Origin: Bactrocera neohumeralis
Taxonomy: Eukaryota > Arthropoda > Insecta > Diptera > Tephritidae
Assembly (NCBI RefSeq): GCF_024586455.1
Contig: NW_026089624.1
Location: forward strand, 14,971,341 to 15,035,340
Reading direction: 5' to 3'
DNA: 64,000 nt
The notes beneath the pieces are model-generated. The model did no database searches. It saw only the letters and a program-made list of their open reading frames with translations, and was not told where the DNA came from. Below, piece after piece: positions 45,200 to 56,264 of this stretch. The stretch's first letter is position 1, and every line of letters begins with the position of its first letter. The position numbers and the translations under genes were made by a program.

Positions 45200-46190
45200 A
45201 GATGCCGAAAGTGGTATGTTTTGTAAAAACAAAAATATTGAAAAAGCTTCATCCCTACCCTCTAAAAGGTTTAATGTACTCCAACTCAAGCTGAATCAAC
45301 CGAACATTGCTTAAATGTTTCCTTCTACTCCTTTTCAATACAGTATGAAAATTGGGGAAATGAGTAACAACCGCGCTCTCTCCCATACAATGACGTTGAG
45401 TCGGTGTACATATAGTTACTTTATTGGCGTGGCCCGCCCACTTTAAGGGCCAATTTCATAACTTAGGAACTCATTTTCTCCTTCACATATCGCTGCGTAG
45501 ATACCCTAGAGATGTGGTAGCTCTCAACTCACTCAAATTGATCGAGTTGGAGACAATACTATTCAAATCTCATATAACGAATATGAAGACGTTCATCAAT
45601 ATGGCTGACATTATGCCAGAAATATCTATCAATTTGTGAGATATGTTTTTGAAAAGAAGTGGAAATTTTTTCCTGATAACATTTTGGTCTGATGATTTTG
45701 TTTAGATAAAATTCAGTTCGGTTAGTGAATTCCATCCATAAATTATCCCAGCCCAATTTCTAATTTCTTTTGTACTTTCACAATTCGCATATCTCGGTTT
45801 TATCGCAAGATAACTCAATTAACTTAATGAATGTATTTTGATTAGCGTTAAAATATTAAAGATTATGGATATAAGTATGTACAGTTGCATCTTAATAATA
45901 TGATGAATATAGTCATTTGTGTTAGTTACATATACTCAATTTAAAATAAATAAATATCTTGCATATAAAACAAAATGTACAAATACAACTATGTACAATG
46001 GACCTATATAGAACTTAGTAATAAACCAAAAATAAAAAATGAATTTAAAAATTCATCGAATAGCGAATATTAAACTCGTACGCAGCAAATGAAACCATTT
46101 TCCCGTCTTTGATTCTTGCAAATTGCTCAAAGTGCAAATGTTCATCTTCACGCAAACATAGCCCTTCCATAGCTATTCTACATTCTTGTT
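45200..46190 (+). repeat. abundant dipteran repeat, very degenerate copy
   Basis: GGCGTGGCCCGCCCACTTTA at 45426, ATTCCATCCATAAATT near 45730 and the end TTTGATTCTTGCAAATTGCT..CATAGCCCTTCC (46112-46170) follow the order of the copies at 22080 and 46590. Similarity is patchy. Apparent open frames in it (45424-45639) are not conserved. Confidence 0.45.
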
Positions 46191-46589
46191 ATTTTTTTTT
46201 GGGCCGAACTGAATAGATCTGCTGCTCTAAATAGTATGGATAGCGCATCTACAATTAACATATGCTCAAATTGGGTAAAATATGTACTTTACCTAATCAA
46301 AAAACATTTAATTTATTTTTCCACAAACAAAAGAAATATAAATTAACTTTATTAATAGAGCTGGGTGCCTTAATTTCGTATCACCTAAACAGTCTCAGTT
46401 CCTCTCACGCCCACCACTGTATTAGGACAGAAATTGCGACAAGGGTCTAATAGAACGAGCGAAACTCGAGGCATATAGACTAGGCATTCGGTACTGGTCT
46501 CCTCAAATAACATATTCTTCTCTGTTATAATGTGTTGCCGTATTATGCTATACAACTGTTAACTTATACTAGTATGTTTTTAATATTTG
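46191..46589. other. intron sequence, nothing recognised
   Basis: A 62-codon frame at 46262-46450 has no recognisable domain or matching copy. No inverted ends were seen. Confidence 0.4.
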
Positions 46590-47514
46590 TATACTCTTGT
46601 AACCAGTTGCTACAGAGTATTATAGTTTTGTTCACCTAACGGTTGTATCATATATACATAACTATACATAAATGATCAGGATGATGAGAAAAGTTAAAAT
46701 CTGATTGACTGTCTGTCTGTCCGTCCGTCCGTCCGTGCAAGCTGTAACTAGAGTAAAAATTGAGATATCTCGATGAAACTTGGTACGAGTATCAGGGTTT
46801 CTTAGTACAAAAAAAATTTCAAGTTCGTATTAGGGCGTAATCGGATCACTGCCACTTTCACAAATCGCCGTTAACTGAAAATATATAAAGTGCCATAACT
46901 AAGCACTAAATTAAGATATAAAGCTGTAATTTGGTACAAAGGATCGCAGTAGAAGGGGCAGCTGTGGGCAAAATTTTTTGAAAAAGTGGGTGTGGCCCGC
47001 CACATTTTGATCAAAAATTGTTGAGATCCAATAAAAAAATAAAAAAACTATTCAAGCCCCTAGGTACCGAATATTTAGACCCCAGTACCTATAAGTCAAT
47101 GAGTGATATATATAACTAATTTTAAGGGACAATCCTTCTCTTATAATAGTATGTCTGTATGTCAAAAATGGGTTGAATCGGACCAATACTTCCCTTAGAC
47201 CTAATACAAAAATTTTCGAACTTCGGGGTGACTTTGTACTGCATATATCGGCCAATATGTGAGTTATCACAATGAAAATAAGAAAGCGTGTTTTACTTAT
47301 AACGGTGTTTATTTGTGCCTAAAATACATACATATGAGCGAAAACTTGGCCTGGCTCCTATATTACTAATATCAGGATTTTCGAACATACGGTCGACTTT
47401 ACTCTATGTGATTAGTTTTACACCTTAAAGTATTGCTTTGACTTTGATTCTTGCAAGTTGCAAGAGCATGAAAAGATCGGTTGCACCCGATCTTAGTCCT
47501 TCCTTACTTGTTTT
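46590..47514 (+). repeat. abundant dipteran repeat, copy C
   Basis: Begins TATACTCTTGTAACCAGTTG at 46590 and includes TGTTCACCTAACGGTTG, a CTGTCTGTCCGTCCGTCCGT simple stretch and GCAAGCTGTAACTAGAGTAA, then CAAATCGCCGTTAACTGAAA. It ends GATCGGTTGCACCCGATCTT, CCTTCCTTACTTGTTTT. The block order is the same as in 22080-23434. Non-coding. Confidence 0.75.
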
Positions 47515-48364
47515 AAATAATTTTAGATTATCTAGTTTTGATAAAAATTTTAATTACTGTATTTAAACATCAATTAATTTTTCCAAAAAGAGTACAAATT
47601 TTATCAAAAGAACCTTTGTGTAAATGACTGTTGAACCGTGTTATTAAAAACATTATTAAAACATTTTTAAGCAACAGACGCTTTTCGAATTTGACATATG
47701 TACATAGTTTCACTTTATACTGACTCGGCGAACATTGTTTTACCATTTTTATATTTATAGGAAATATTTAAAAAAAAATTAACTTTGTAGTGTATCACTA
47801 CATAGCATACAACAAAGTCGTTTTCTCTGTTCCAAAGTCCCTATGTATGCTCAAATCTTTACAACTACGCAAGGGATTTTGATGCGATTTTCTTTAAATA
47901 GATAGAATGAGGAATGTTTATATGTATAATAACATCCATTAAATATTGGAAAAACGTTATTTTTGAGGTTTCTAATGTGTTGTCGTAATAAATTACATTT
48001 CTGTCCGCTTACATTGCAAACGCAGGCTGAAGAGTACGAGATTTATCAAAATAATGCACTAAGCATTGTACATACTCAAACGTCTACAGAAAACTCAGGG
48101 ATGATGTATGTCTATTTCTTATGGATATACCACAAAACCATTTTTTTTACTTTTTACGACAAATAATGGCTAATTTTCGAAGCGATTTTAACCAATACAA
48201 CATTAATCCTTATCCAATTAAATACCTTAAATGCATTAACGATTTAATATAGATCTAAATGGCCCTTTACAGCAAATGTTTTAAATGTATATTTTCGAAG
48301 ATATTACAGATTTAAAAATTGTGATAACAGTAACTGTTTTTCAAGCAAGAGACGTGCTATTTAT
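47515..48364. other. intron sequence, nothing recognised
   Basis: AT-rich. The 67-codon frame at 47963-48166 lies in this stretch and shows no domain. No repeat was identified. Confidence 0.4.
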
Positions 48365-48680
48365 TGGCACGCTCAGGTCGCCTCGTGCGGCCGGTACCGC
48401 CGCAAACGCTACGTCCCGCAATTTTTCCATTTCATCTCCTTCAAAGTAATCCCCTCCCGCATCATAGCACTTGGAACAATTTTCCGTCCTGATGGCCATA
48501 AGAACCTTCTTCGATTCAGCTTTTATATCCTCAATTGAGTCAAAACGGTCTCCTCGGAGTGGTCATGTGAATTTGCTGAGTAGCCAGAAGTTACAGAAGG
48601 TAAATCAGGCGAATGCGGTGGTTGCGACGCGATATTAGATGAAAATGTGGCGAAATGATGACGAATAACCAATGGCAATT
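48365..48680 (-). mobile_element. mariner transposase C-terminal fragment
   Basis: In the minus direction the text reads ASQPPHSPDLP (from HPPYSPDLAP). It then gives, in another frame, EDIKAESKKVLMAIRTENCS and KCYDAGGDYFEGDEMEKLRD, the ends of a mariner transposase. Only the last third is present and it is frameshifted. Confidence 0.65.
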
Positions 48681-48881
48681 TATGAGATGGTGCATTATTG
48701 CACTTCTTTGTGCAATAAATTCAGACATAGTAGAAATCGAAGAATTCACTTTTTGAGCCTTACAAAACGACGCGTAAAATTTAGCATAGATGTCACTAAC
48801 AGTACTATCAACATACAGAAAAAAATTTACCGATTCGAAATACACGCGAAGTATAAATTAAAATCTCACCTTTCAATTTGA

Positions 48882-49956
48882 TCACAGTAGTATATTTATA
48901 AAAGAAAGTCATGTTAGTTACACTATTTATAACTCAATAACGGCTGAGCCGATTTGGCTGAAAATTGATGGGAAGGTAGCTTAGAACCAGGGAAAGGACA
49001 TAGGATACTTTTTATGTCAAAATTTAATACAATTCATTAATACAAAAATTATATTTCATGAAAATGAAAAAATTATATAATCATGAAAAAACCACTTGAA
49101 AATTTTATTACTTCAAAAAAAGAAAGAATTAAGTAAAAAATATAACAACACAGAGCTTATGCGGGAGAACACCAATTTTCATATGCATGCATGGTTAGTG
49201 TATGGGTTATACTGATTATTGCTCCTGAACCAGGCAGTGTTTTTTAGAACGAACCTGTCAGATATATTTAATATCACAAAAAAATGGCATTGACATCTTC
49301 ATCGTCACGGCATTGTGGCTATTTTACTAGATTATGGGCGAAGAACGCAAATTCATTCACAAACGCATGTCAAACAAGATATCTAACTGGAAGTGTTGAT
49401 AAAAGGTCTATTATAATTTGAGATATACAGAAATCTTTTCGAAGCATTGCACAGAGCAGTGCAATGTTTAAACAGAAACGATGAAAAATATATGTACGTA
49501 CTATTTCAAACTGATCCTTCCTAAAAGATAATAAAATTGCTAAATATTGGACATGATAAAATACAACTGCAACCAAATACACAGTGTAGTAGATTAAAAC
49601 TGCCTCAGTAATCATTCGATGAATATTATACCACGTGCATCCCAAAAGACTAATGCCATAACCTTGCCAGCCGACTTTTTGTCTTTCCACGCTTGAGAAC
49701 CGGTTCGTAATATGCAGTCCAGTCCAGTAGGCTGACTGTCAATTAAACTCGATAATCAATCGATGCACAGCCTAAATTCAACAGTATTTTCCCCCAAAAA
49801 GCAATGCCTTATTAACAAACGAAATGTTTTTTGAATAATTTTTTTTTTGTAAACTAACACAAGTTGCTACACCCAAAATGCTATATCTCTTTAACTAATA
49901 GTTATAATCTAGCTAATAGAAATCATATAGATAATATTAGTAGTATTATCTATACA
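48882..49956 (+). mobile_element. non-autonomous Helitron carrying a mariner piece, copy 1
   Basis: The head reads ATAAAAGAAAGTCATGTTAG, TTATAACTCAATAACGGCTG, AGCCGATTTGGCTGAAAATT, a Helitron-type 5' region shared with the copy at 54584. The body contains, inverted, a mariner DDE fragment (about 49370-49700). The tail (GCAATGCCTTATTAAC...AAATGCTATATCTC) also matches copy 2. The CTAG end is lost: a mariner element begins at 49957. Confidence 0.7.
49370..49700 (-). pseudogene. mariner transposase fragment inside the Helitron
   Basis: The minus-strand frame 49370-49690 starts MERQKVGWQGYGISLLGCTW, where active relatives have a ..GKVM..VFWD.. segment. It continues with NIHRMITEAVLIYYTVYL, from the TINSDYY region. 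The homologous fragment in the other Helitron copy is at 54778-55020. No catalytic residue is kept. Confidence 0.6.
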
Positions 49957-50415
49957 CCCTGTCAAGAAAGTATCGGGAACTCATCATTTCTTCCTAGGTT
50001 GTTACAATTGTCCTTAATTATGATGCCAAAAATTAGCGTGATCTGTCGACTAGTGTGTTTACAGCAGTTTTTAATATCAGTCGACCTCTGTAGTGTTCAA
50101 CGTATTTGTGTTAAATTTTGACCAAATACTCAGCAAATATCATTGAGTAAGCACCGTATTCACCTGATATGGCCCCCTGTGAGTTTTACCTTTCTCCGCA
50201 CTGAAATATTCGCTTCGACTCAATTGAAGACATCAAAACAAATTCGACGCGAGAGCTGAAGGCCACCTCGGAAAATTTTTTGACGATTGGAAGAAGCGTT
50301 GGCGGATGTGCATCGCTTCGAATGGATGTTACTTTGACGGCGATAAAATAAATTTGGATGATGATTGAAAAAATTTAGTTTTATTTATAAATTACCGATA
50401 CTATTCTTGTATAGT
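49957..50415 (+). mobile_element. mariner element, strongly deleted
   Basis: The left end CACCCTGTCAAGAAAGTATC and the right end (inverted) near 50395-50412, CAAGAATAGTATCGGTAATT, form imperfect inverted ends next to TA. The 3' transposase part is readable: YSPDMAPCEFYLS at 50161, FDSIEDIKTNSTRELKATSE and DDWKKRWRMCIASNGCYFDG, to 50348. About two thirds of the gene is missing. Confidence 0.7.
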
Positions 50416-50483
50416 CGTAGGTGTGTGGGGGATGTAATTATAATTGAAAAAAGAGTAAAGAAATAATGTATATTAAATTTGAT

Positions 50484-50780
50484 TTATTGATTGGTATTTA
50501 TGCATCGAAAATAGTTCATATTTTTGCTACTAATTATTTCAATTAAAACTAAACAAAGATAAGTCTCTCTGCGCAGCGGAGAGTACAATATTTTTGGCCA
50601 GTCCGTCTTTAGCGAATACAAAGTGGATGGTTTGCTCACGCGAGAACAATCCACATAAAGTTGTCCGTGAGAAAAGCAGGATGTACCCAAATCTAAGCCT
50701 GAAACAGCCAACGTTTAGCTTTGTGAGTTCTTCATTGCTATTACGAATGTCAATCTAATTGGAAATTGACTGCTTTTAAC
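50484..50780 (-). pseudogene. Helitron helicase C-terminal fragment
   Basis: Minus-strand text: SSQFPIRLTFVIAMKNSQS (50715-50771), then LAVSGLDLGTSCFSHGQLYV and DCSRVSKPSTLYSL (about 50640-50711). These correspond to the end of the Pif1-type helicase (compare QLYVACSRVS at 20620). Only this part of a Helitron remains here. The stop at 50712 separates the two pieces. Sequence at 53845-53875 repeats a neighbouring TAGCCAAGCACCATT word. Confidence 0.75.
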
Positions 50781-50972
50781 CCTGGTCGAGACCAACGGTC
50801 TGATACACTTAGTGGAGGCTAATGGTGCTTGGCTATGCCAAGTGGTGTTTACATACATTTGTATGGAAATACGTGTTGTATTTACGCTCATATATGTACA
50901 ATATAGATACATTTTTGAAATTTCTTACCTCTCGATTTGGTTGAAATCAAATTGACTGCCTTGTTCACGCTT

Positions 50973-51352
50973 GGCGTGGCAATAGCGTTCACAAAAAATG
51001 TAACATTTTGGGAAAAATTACATTTTTTCTTAACCTTTTAAAACGCTATAGCGGCCAAAGTATTTGACCTAGGTGGGTCAAATAAATTGCACCGGTTAGG
51101 TAATTTAAAGGCCCCACCGGGGTCGTGGCAATAGGCGAAAATGGGTTTTCACCATGTCCCCCCTTTTGTTTCACTACAGGTGGGGGGGGTATAGCGCCGG
51201 GGGGAATCAAAACCATTTTGCGAGTTAGTTCACCTCCCCTCTATCGCTACCAGGGGCGTGGCAATAACGTTCACAAAAAATGTAACATTTTGAGAAAAAC
51301 TACATTTTTCTTAACCTTTAAAACGCTCTAGCGGCTAAAGTATTTGACCTAG
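50973..51352. repeat. two ~100-bp direct repeats around a G/C-rich spacer
   Basis: The unit at 50973-51072 (GGCGTGGCAATAGCGTTCAC to TATTTGACCTAGG) recurs at 51255-51352 with about 90% identity by eye. The 180-bp spacer is unusually GC-rich for this region and has GGTGGGGGGGGTATAGCGCC. This could be two periods of a 282-bp satellite or a tandem-duplicated fragment. No coding capacity. Confidence 0.75.
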
Positions 51353-51429
51353 ATAAACATACAAACCAATTTGGACATGTAACGAATATGAAAACAGATA
51401 AATCAACCGTGCGAAGTGATAGAAACTTC

Positions 51430-51525
51430 TGGAGAAAATAGTTCGAGCTGCAGAACTAAATAGAGAAGGTACCATCTTTTATAAGAGTGTACAGCTGCTG
51501 GCGTATGCCGATGATATTGATATCA
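51430..51525 (+). mobile_element. RTE fragment (left of the foldback-like element)
   Basis: GGAGAAAATAGTTCGAGCTG to GATGATATTGATATCAT corresponds to about 3015-3115 of copy 1, including the YADD codons. It ends abruptly where the foldback-like element starts. The matching RTE sequence resumes at 53147, 160 bp further on in copy-1 terms. Confidence 0.8.
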
Positions 51526-53146
51526 TTTCTTTGGCGCCGCGATTTGAAGGTACCGTTGGAAAGAGGAGTCCTCCTGATTAAAAAATATAATTATAGGTTC
51601 CGCAACCGCTTAGTTTACGAGATATTCGACCTAAAAGTTCAAAAATTCCCAAAATTCGAGCATTTCAACAAGCTATTTTACCGCATTAAACACACTTTAC
51701 TCACATTTTTCACTTCAAATTAATTAATTTAAACAATAAACTTTTAAATAAATCCACATTTTACACTTTTAACCGAAGAAATCTTTATTTTAAAAATTAC
51801 ATTTTACACTCGTAGTGAACATCATGTGTGTGCTAAAATTACGACGAAATGGAGCGCTGCCATGTGATAATAAGGAAATTCGCTGAAATGCCTTTTTTCC
51901 CAAAAATTCCTCTATCCATTCATATGGGTATGTTCTTTAATTAAATTTAATAAACAAATATGTAATATAATATACTAATATTATATAATAATATTTAACC
52001 ATTTTGTAATGAAAACTCAAACTTTGTTTGAATATTAGTGCAAGATAACCAAAAAATATAACCACTTTATAACGAAACTCAATATATTTTTTTTATTTTA
52101 ACGCAGAAAGGAGTACTATGCGAAAGTACTTCAGTGACCCCGGGTATTCGCTCGACCAGGGTTATTTTTTTAAAGCGCGGCCGAAGGCCACCAACGCAGA
52201 AAGGAGTACTACGCGAAAGTACTTCAGTCACCCCGGATATTCGCTCGACCAGGGTTATTTTTTTAAAGCGCGCCGAAGGCCGCCAACGCAGAAAGGAGTA
52301 CTACGCGAAAGTACTACAGTCACCCCGGGTATTCGCTCGACCAGGGTTATTTTTTTAAAGCGCGGCCGAAGGCCGCCAACGCAGAAAGGAGTACTACGCG
52401 AAAGTACTTCAGTCACCCCGGGTATTCGCTCGACCAGGGTTATTTTTTTAAAGCGCGAAGGCCGCCAACGCAGAAAGGAGTATTACGCGAAAGTACTTCA
52501 GTCACCCCGGGTATTCGCTCGACCAGGGTTATTTTTTTAAAGCGCGGCCGAAGGCCGCCAACGCAGAAAGGAGTACTACGCGAAAGTACTTCAATCACCC
52601 CGATATGAAATAAATTTTACAATATTATTATAGATTTTTACTTATTTATTTTTATTAAACATAAATCGCATATTATACATATACTTACATATGTATAGTA
52701 TATATGTATACATATGTATATAAACAAAGAAAAATCGTTAAGAATCCTACAAATTTGGTGTTTGAGATGTGGCAACGCTCGTTTTCCTCATAATTGTAAA
52801 CAATCTAGCCTTTGCAACGATGAGTGTTCTAAGTGATTTTTAAATTAATAAATATAGGTAAAATATTACAAAATAAAAGTGAAATGTGAACTTATTTCAA
52901 TCTTTAAAGTGTATATTTAAATATAACAAGAGAAAAATGTGAAAAAATTTAGAGAAACATAGAGAAATAACATGTTTTCTTAGTGCAAATTTTTGAATTT
53001 TTAAACGTGAATATTTCAAAAAATATTAGTTATTTTTACATTATTTTCGGATATTCCTCCTCTGGAGAAGCTACCCTATCCGCACATATCCCATTTATAT
53101 GGAAATTCGTTTTTTTTACCCCGCGCCAAAGTAATCGGAATCGTGC
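51526..53146. mobile_element. foldback-like element with satellite core, 1.6 kb, unnamed
   Basis: The outer parts are imperfect inverted arms. Left CTTTGGCGC at 51528 pairs with GCGCCAAAG at 53124-53132. GAGATATTCGACCTAAAAGT pairs, inverted, with the text near 53000-53025. GAGCGCTGCCATGTG (51851) pairs with the inverse of GATGTGGCAACGCTC (52765-52779). The centre holds a 93-bp tandem array at 52102-52602. It lies between two RTE pieces. Exact boundaries are uncertain by about 15 bp. Confidence 0.65.
52102..52602. repeat. 93-bp tandem repeat (five units plus a partial one)
   Basis: CGCAGAAAGGAGTAC starts at 52102, 52195, 52287, 52380, 52469 and 52562, so the spacing is 93, 92, 93, 89, 93. Each unit contains AGTACTACGCGAAAGTACT and GCGGCCGAAGGCCGC palindromes, a TTCAGTCACCCCGGGTATTC block and a TTATTTTTTTAAAGCGCG block. 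The long open frame across it (52118-52540) changes frame between units and is not a gene. Confidence 0.92.
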
Positions 53147-53792
53147 CATAACTTTGAAGTTGTAGATAATTTCGTCTATCTTGGAACCAGCGTAAACACC
53201 ACCAACAATGTCAGCCTAGAAATCTAACGCAGGATAACTCTTGCCAACAGGTGCTACTTCGGACTGAGTAGACAATTGAGAAGCAAAGTCCTCTCTCGAC
53301 AAACAAAAACCAAACTCTATAAGTCACTCATAATTCCCGTACTGCTATATGGTGCAGAGGCTTGGACGATGTCAACAACTGATGAGTCGACGTTGCGAGT
53401 TTTTGAGAGAAAAGTTCTGCGAAAGATTTATGGTCCTTTGCGCGTTTTCCACGGCGAATATCGCATTCGATGGAACGATGAGCTGTACGAGATATACGAT
53501 GACATTGACATAGTTCAGCATATTAAAAGACAGCGGCTACGCTGGCTAGGTCATGTTGTCCGGATGGATGAAAACACTCCAGCTCTGAAAGTATTCGACG
53601 CAGTACCCGCCGGGGGAAGCAGAGGAAGAGGAAGACCTCCACTCCGTTGGAAGGACCAGGTGGAGAAGGACCTGGCTACGCTTGGAATATCCAATTGGCG
53701 CCACGTAGCGAAAAGAAGAAACGACTGGCGCGCTGTTGTTAACTCGGCTATAATCGCGTAAGCGGTGTCTACGCCAATTAAGAAGAAGAAGT
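53147..53792 (+). mobile_element. RTE-type retrotransposon 3' fragment
   Basis: Starts at CATAACTTTGAAGTTGTAGA (copy 1 position 3276) and ends in (AAG)n at 53783-53792. It is the best preserved copy of this part. Together with 51430-51525 it could be one insertion split by the foldback-like element with loss of about 160 bp, or two independent fragments. Confidence 0.85.
53276..53761 (+). pseudogene. RTE reverse transcriptase C-terminal part, open frame
   Basis: 161 codons uninterrupted: LLYGAEAWTMSTTDESTLRV, HGEYRIRWNDELYEIYDDID, RLRWLGHVVRMDENTPALKV, WKDQVEKDLATLGISNWRHV, to NSAIIA. The conserved RWLGHVVRM and the GGSRGRGRPPLRW stretch are typical of RTE tails. It lacks the endonuclease and RT core, so it is a fragment. 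It gives the intact wording for the parts broken in the copies at 670 and 30505. Confidence 0.8.
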
Positions 53793-54583
53793 GATAGAAA
53801 CATACCAAAGTTCATATATTTGCATACAAAATATATGGGCTCTAGCCAAGCACCATTGGTGCACTAAGGTATAATATTATAAGATCCTTTTTTCGTCCTT
53901 TTCGATACGATATCCTTGAATTTTTTTCTGAATTCTATAGACAATAAAATTCTAGGAAGCTACCTGGAATCGCAAGTCGTTTGCTACACTCTAAATATAT
54001 TTAAATCACATTTAAAAACAAAATATGCCTGGCCAGATCCGAGGGTCTCGATGACGGTTATATTCAATTGGCTCATCTGCTATCATAGGGATAGTAATAA
54101 ATTTTTGCCGCGGAACTTAGATTGGTTTGCTTCAAAAGACGAACATTTATTGGCATGGTATCCACAAATTACCAGAAAGGTGATCAAAATGTGTTAAAAG
54201 GATTGGTTAGTAAAAATCAGATGAATTTAATTTTAGTAGCGCCATCTACTACTATTAGACTGCTATTGCTATAATCATCTGTATACTAAAAATATTCCTG
54301 CTACTAAAAGTGTACACAATGTGTTTAATTTTTGAATTATGGTTTAAGGTAACGGTACACTTTCTGAAGAAATTCTTCAGATCAGACCACTATAGCATTT
54401 AGCTGTCATATGGTACAAGTTGACCGATCACAAGCGTGTGCTTGTTTGAAATATTTTTTTATTTAAGAAGGGTCTTATTATAGTTTCGGCGCAAACAAAA
54501 TTAATGTTTTTCTTGCTTTAATCTTAATTAGATATTTTCCAAAATATTTCTGTTACATTATGCATATTTTTTTTTTGTTTACA
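53793..54583 (+). other. intron sequence with short transposon scraps
   Basis: 53845-53875 repeats a Helitron-associated TAGCCAAGCACCATT word. The frame 53916-54197 ends in SNKFLPRNLDWFASKDEHLL, which resembles a mariner C-terminus (compare FFASKDEEFF-type ends of that family). The rest is unassigned AT-rich sequence. Confidence 0.45.
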
Positions 54584-55438
54584 TCTATATATATAAAAGA
54601 AAGTTTTGTTAGTTACACCGTTTATAACTCAAGAACGACTGAACCGATTTGGCTGAAAATTGGTGGAGAGGTAGCTTGGAACCAGGATAAGGACATAGTA
54701 TACCTTTTATCTCTTTATTTCAAAGTTTAATATAACTCATAAATACAAAATTAATGTTTCAAATAATAGATATTTGTTCAAAATTCATGTTTGTAGGAAT
54801 CATTTGAATATATGCCTACAATTTTAAACAGATTCTTCTTCAAAAATAATACAATTGCTAAGTATTTGTAATAGTAGAAAAGCACTGCAACCAAATATGC
54901 AGTGCAATGAATTATAACTGGCTCAGTAATCAGTCGTTGAGTATGTATTATACAACATGCATACAAAAAGACTGATGTCATAACCTTTCCATCCGACTTT
55001 TTCGTCTTTCCATGCCTGGGAACCGGTTTATCATGTGCAGTTCACTAGAATGACTGTCGATTGGACGAAATGATGGAGCTATGTTTCTATTGTCACACAC
55101 CGATGCAAAAATTCGGTTTTATTACGATTAAAGAGCGCTCAAATAATTCTCAGAATCAGTTATTAGTTGTTTTCGCCTGTTTCCAGCTTAGCAAATGTCT
55201 TTTCAACGGTGGATTGCCCTGAGCCGAAATTCAACAGTGTTTTCCCCAAAAAAGCAATGCTTTATTAATACACGAAATGCTTTATGATCAATTTTTTTGT
55301 AAACTAACACAAGTTGCTTCACAAAAATGCTATATCTTATGAACTATTAGTTATAATCCATCTAATAGAAATCATATAGATGGTAGTAGTAGTATTATAT
55401 ATGTATCAGCCACAGTGAAGCGTGGACGGGTCCTCTAG
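54584..55438 (+). mobile_element. non-autonomous Helitron carrying a mariner piece, copy 2 (complete ends)
   Basis: The left end is TCTATATATATAAAAGAAAG after A. The right end is GTGGACGGGTCCTCTAG, preceded by a CCACAGTGAAGCGTGG hairpin and followed by T. So A|TC...CTAG|T is satisfied over 855 bp. The body carries a mariner fragment on the opposite strand (about 54778-55230). Head and tail match copy 1 at 48882-49956. Confidence 0.85.
54778..55230 (-). pseudogene. mariner transposase fragment inside the Helitron
   Basis: Minus-strand text in broken frames: AQGNPPLKRHLLSWKQAKT (helix-turn-helix part, about 55150-55210). After a gap comes KVMTSVFLYACCIIHTQRLI (54930-54995), matching the fragment in the copy at 49370. 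No full domain is left. The order of the parts is that of a mariner gene. Confidence 0.6.
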
Positions 55439-55589
55439 TAATACATAAAAAATTAGTTCTCAGCGTCGTGGTAATTAATTTAACATTGCAATTCCGACTA
55501 TTTTGAATTTTCTCTCAGGAATCTAAACAAATCCTTTACATTGTAACTAAAAAGAATTTTTTTTAATTTTAATTATCTATCAATATTTA

Positions 55590-55960
55590 CTTTGTCGAAT
55601 TCAAAGTAATCCCCACCAGATATAATACACTTAAGTCGACGATTTTACCAGCCCTCGAAACGAAGGCGAATTTTGCCAATGAAAACTTTGGTTGATCAAT
55701 GGTATTCATTGCATTTTTGGATTTAAATTTGGTAACAATCGTTATTCGATGCGATGGTGATTATCATCGTGTAAAATCCATGAATTTTTCTTCCACAATT
55801 CCGACCATTTTCGACGAATCTTCTCACGCAAACGCCTCAATACGGCAAAATAGAACTCCTTATTGACCGTCTGTCCAGCTTTCATGATTCATCAAACCAA
55901 GAATATCGAAAAACAATGAGCATCACCTTCATTATTGAGCGAACAGACTCGCAAAGGATA
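55590..55960 (-). mobile_element. mariner/Tc1-type remnant
   Basis: In the minus direction, SSTxVYYIWWGLLxIRQ in one frame equals, in the next, LKCIISGGDYFEFDKVNI (about 55580-55640), the usual end of a mariner-type transposase. Further upstream only scattered similarity (VLFCRIEAFA-like text) remains. No ends found. Confidence 0.5.
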
Positions 55961-56264
55961 TATGTACATGGCGAAAACGTGACCAAAATGTGTGGCTTTT
56001 TAGGTGAAAAGTCTGTAAAAACTTCTAATTTTAATTTTATTATCCTATAACGAGATTTATCAATGTACTATAAAATGCTTTTGGTTTTTTCATTTAAGAT
56101 GAACCAATAAAGAGTTTTGCTGTCAATGGCGAGAACATTTTTTTGAGACGTCAAGGGAGATGAGGACAATGGCATGTTTTCGGAATTTTTACAAAATACT
56201 GCTTAAACAATTATCTCCGATATGAAGAATTGTTAAAATTAAATGTATTAAATATTATATAGAA

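Noticed and set aside
52118..52540. 140-codon open frame with repeated SHPGYSLDQGYFF
   Set aside because: It is a translation of the 93-bp tandem array; the frame changes between units because of unit lengths 92 and 89, so it is not a protein gene.
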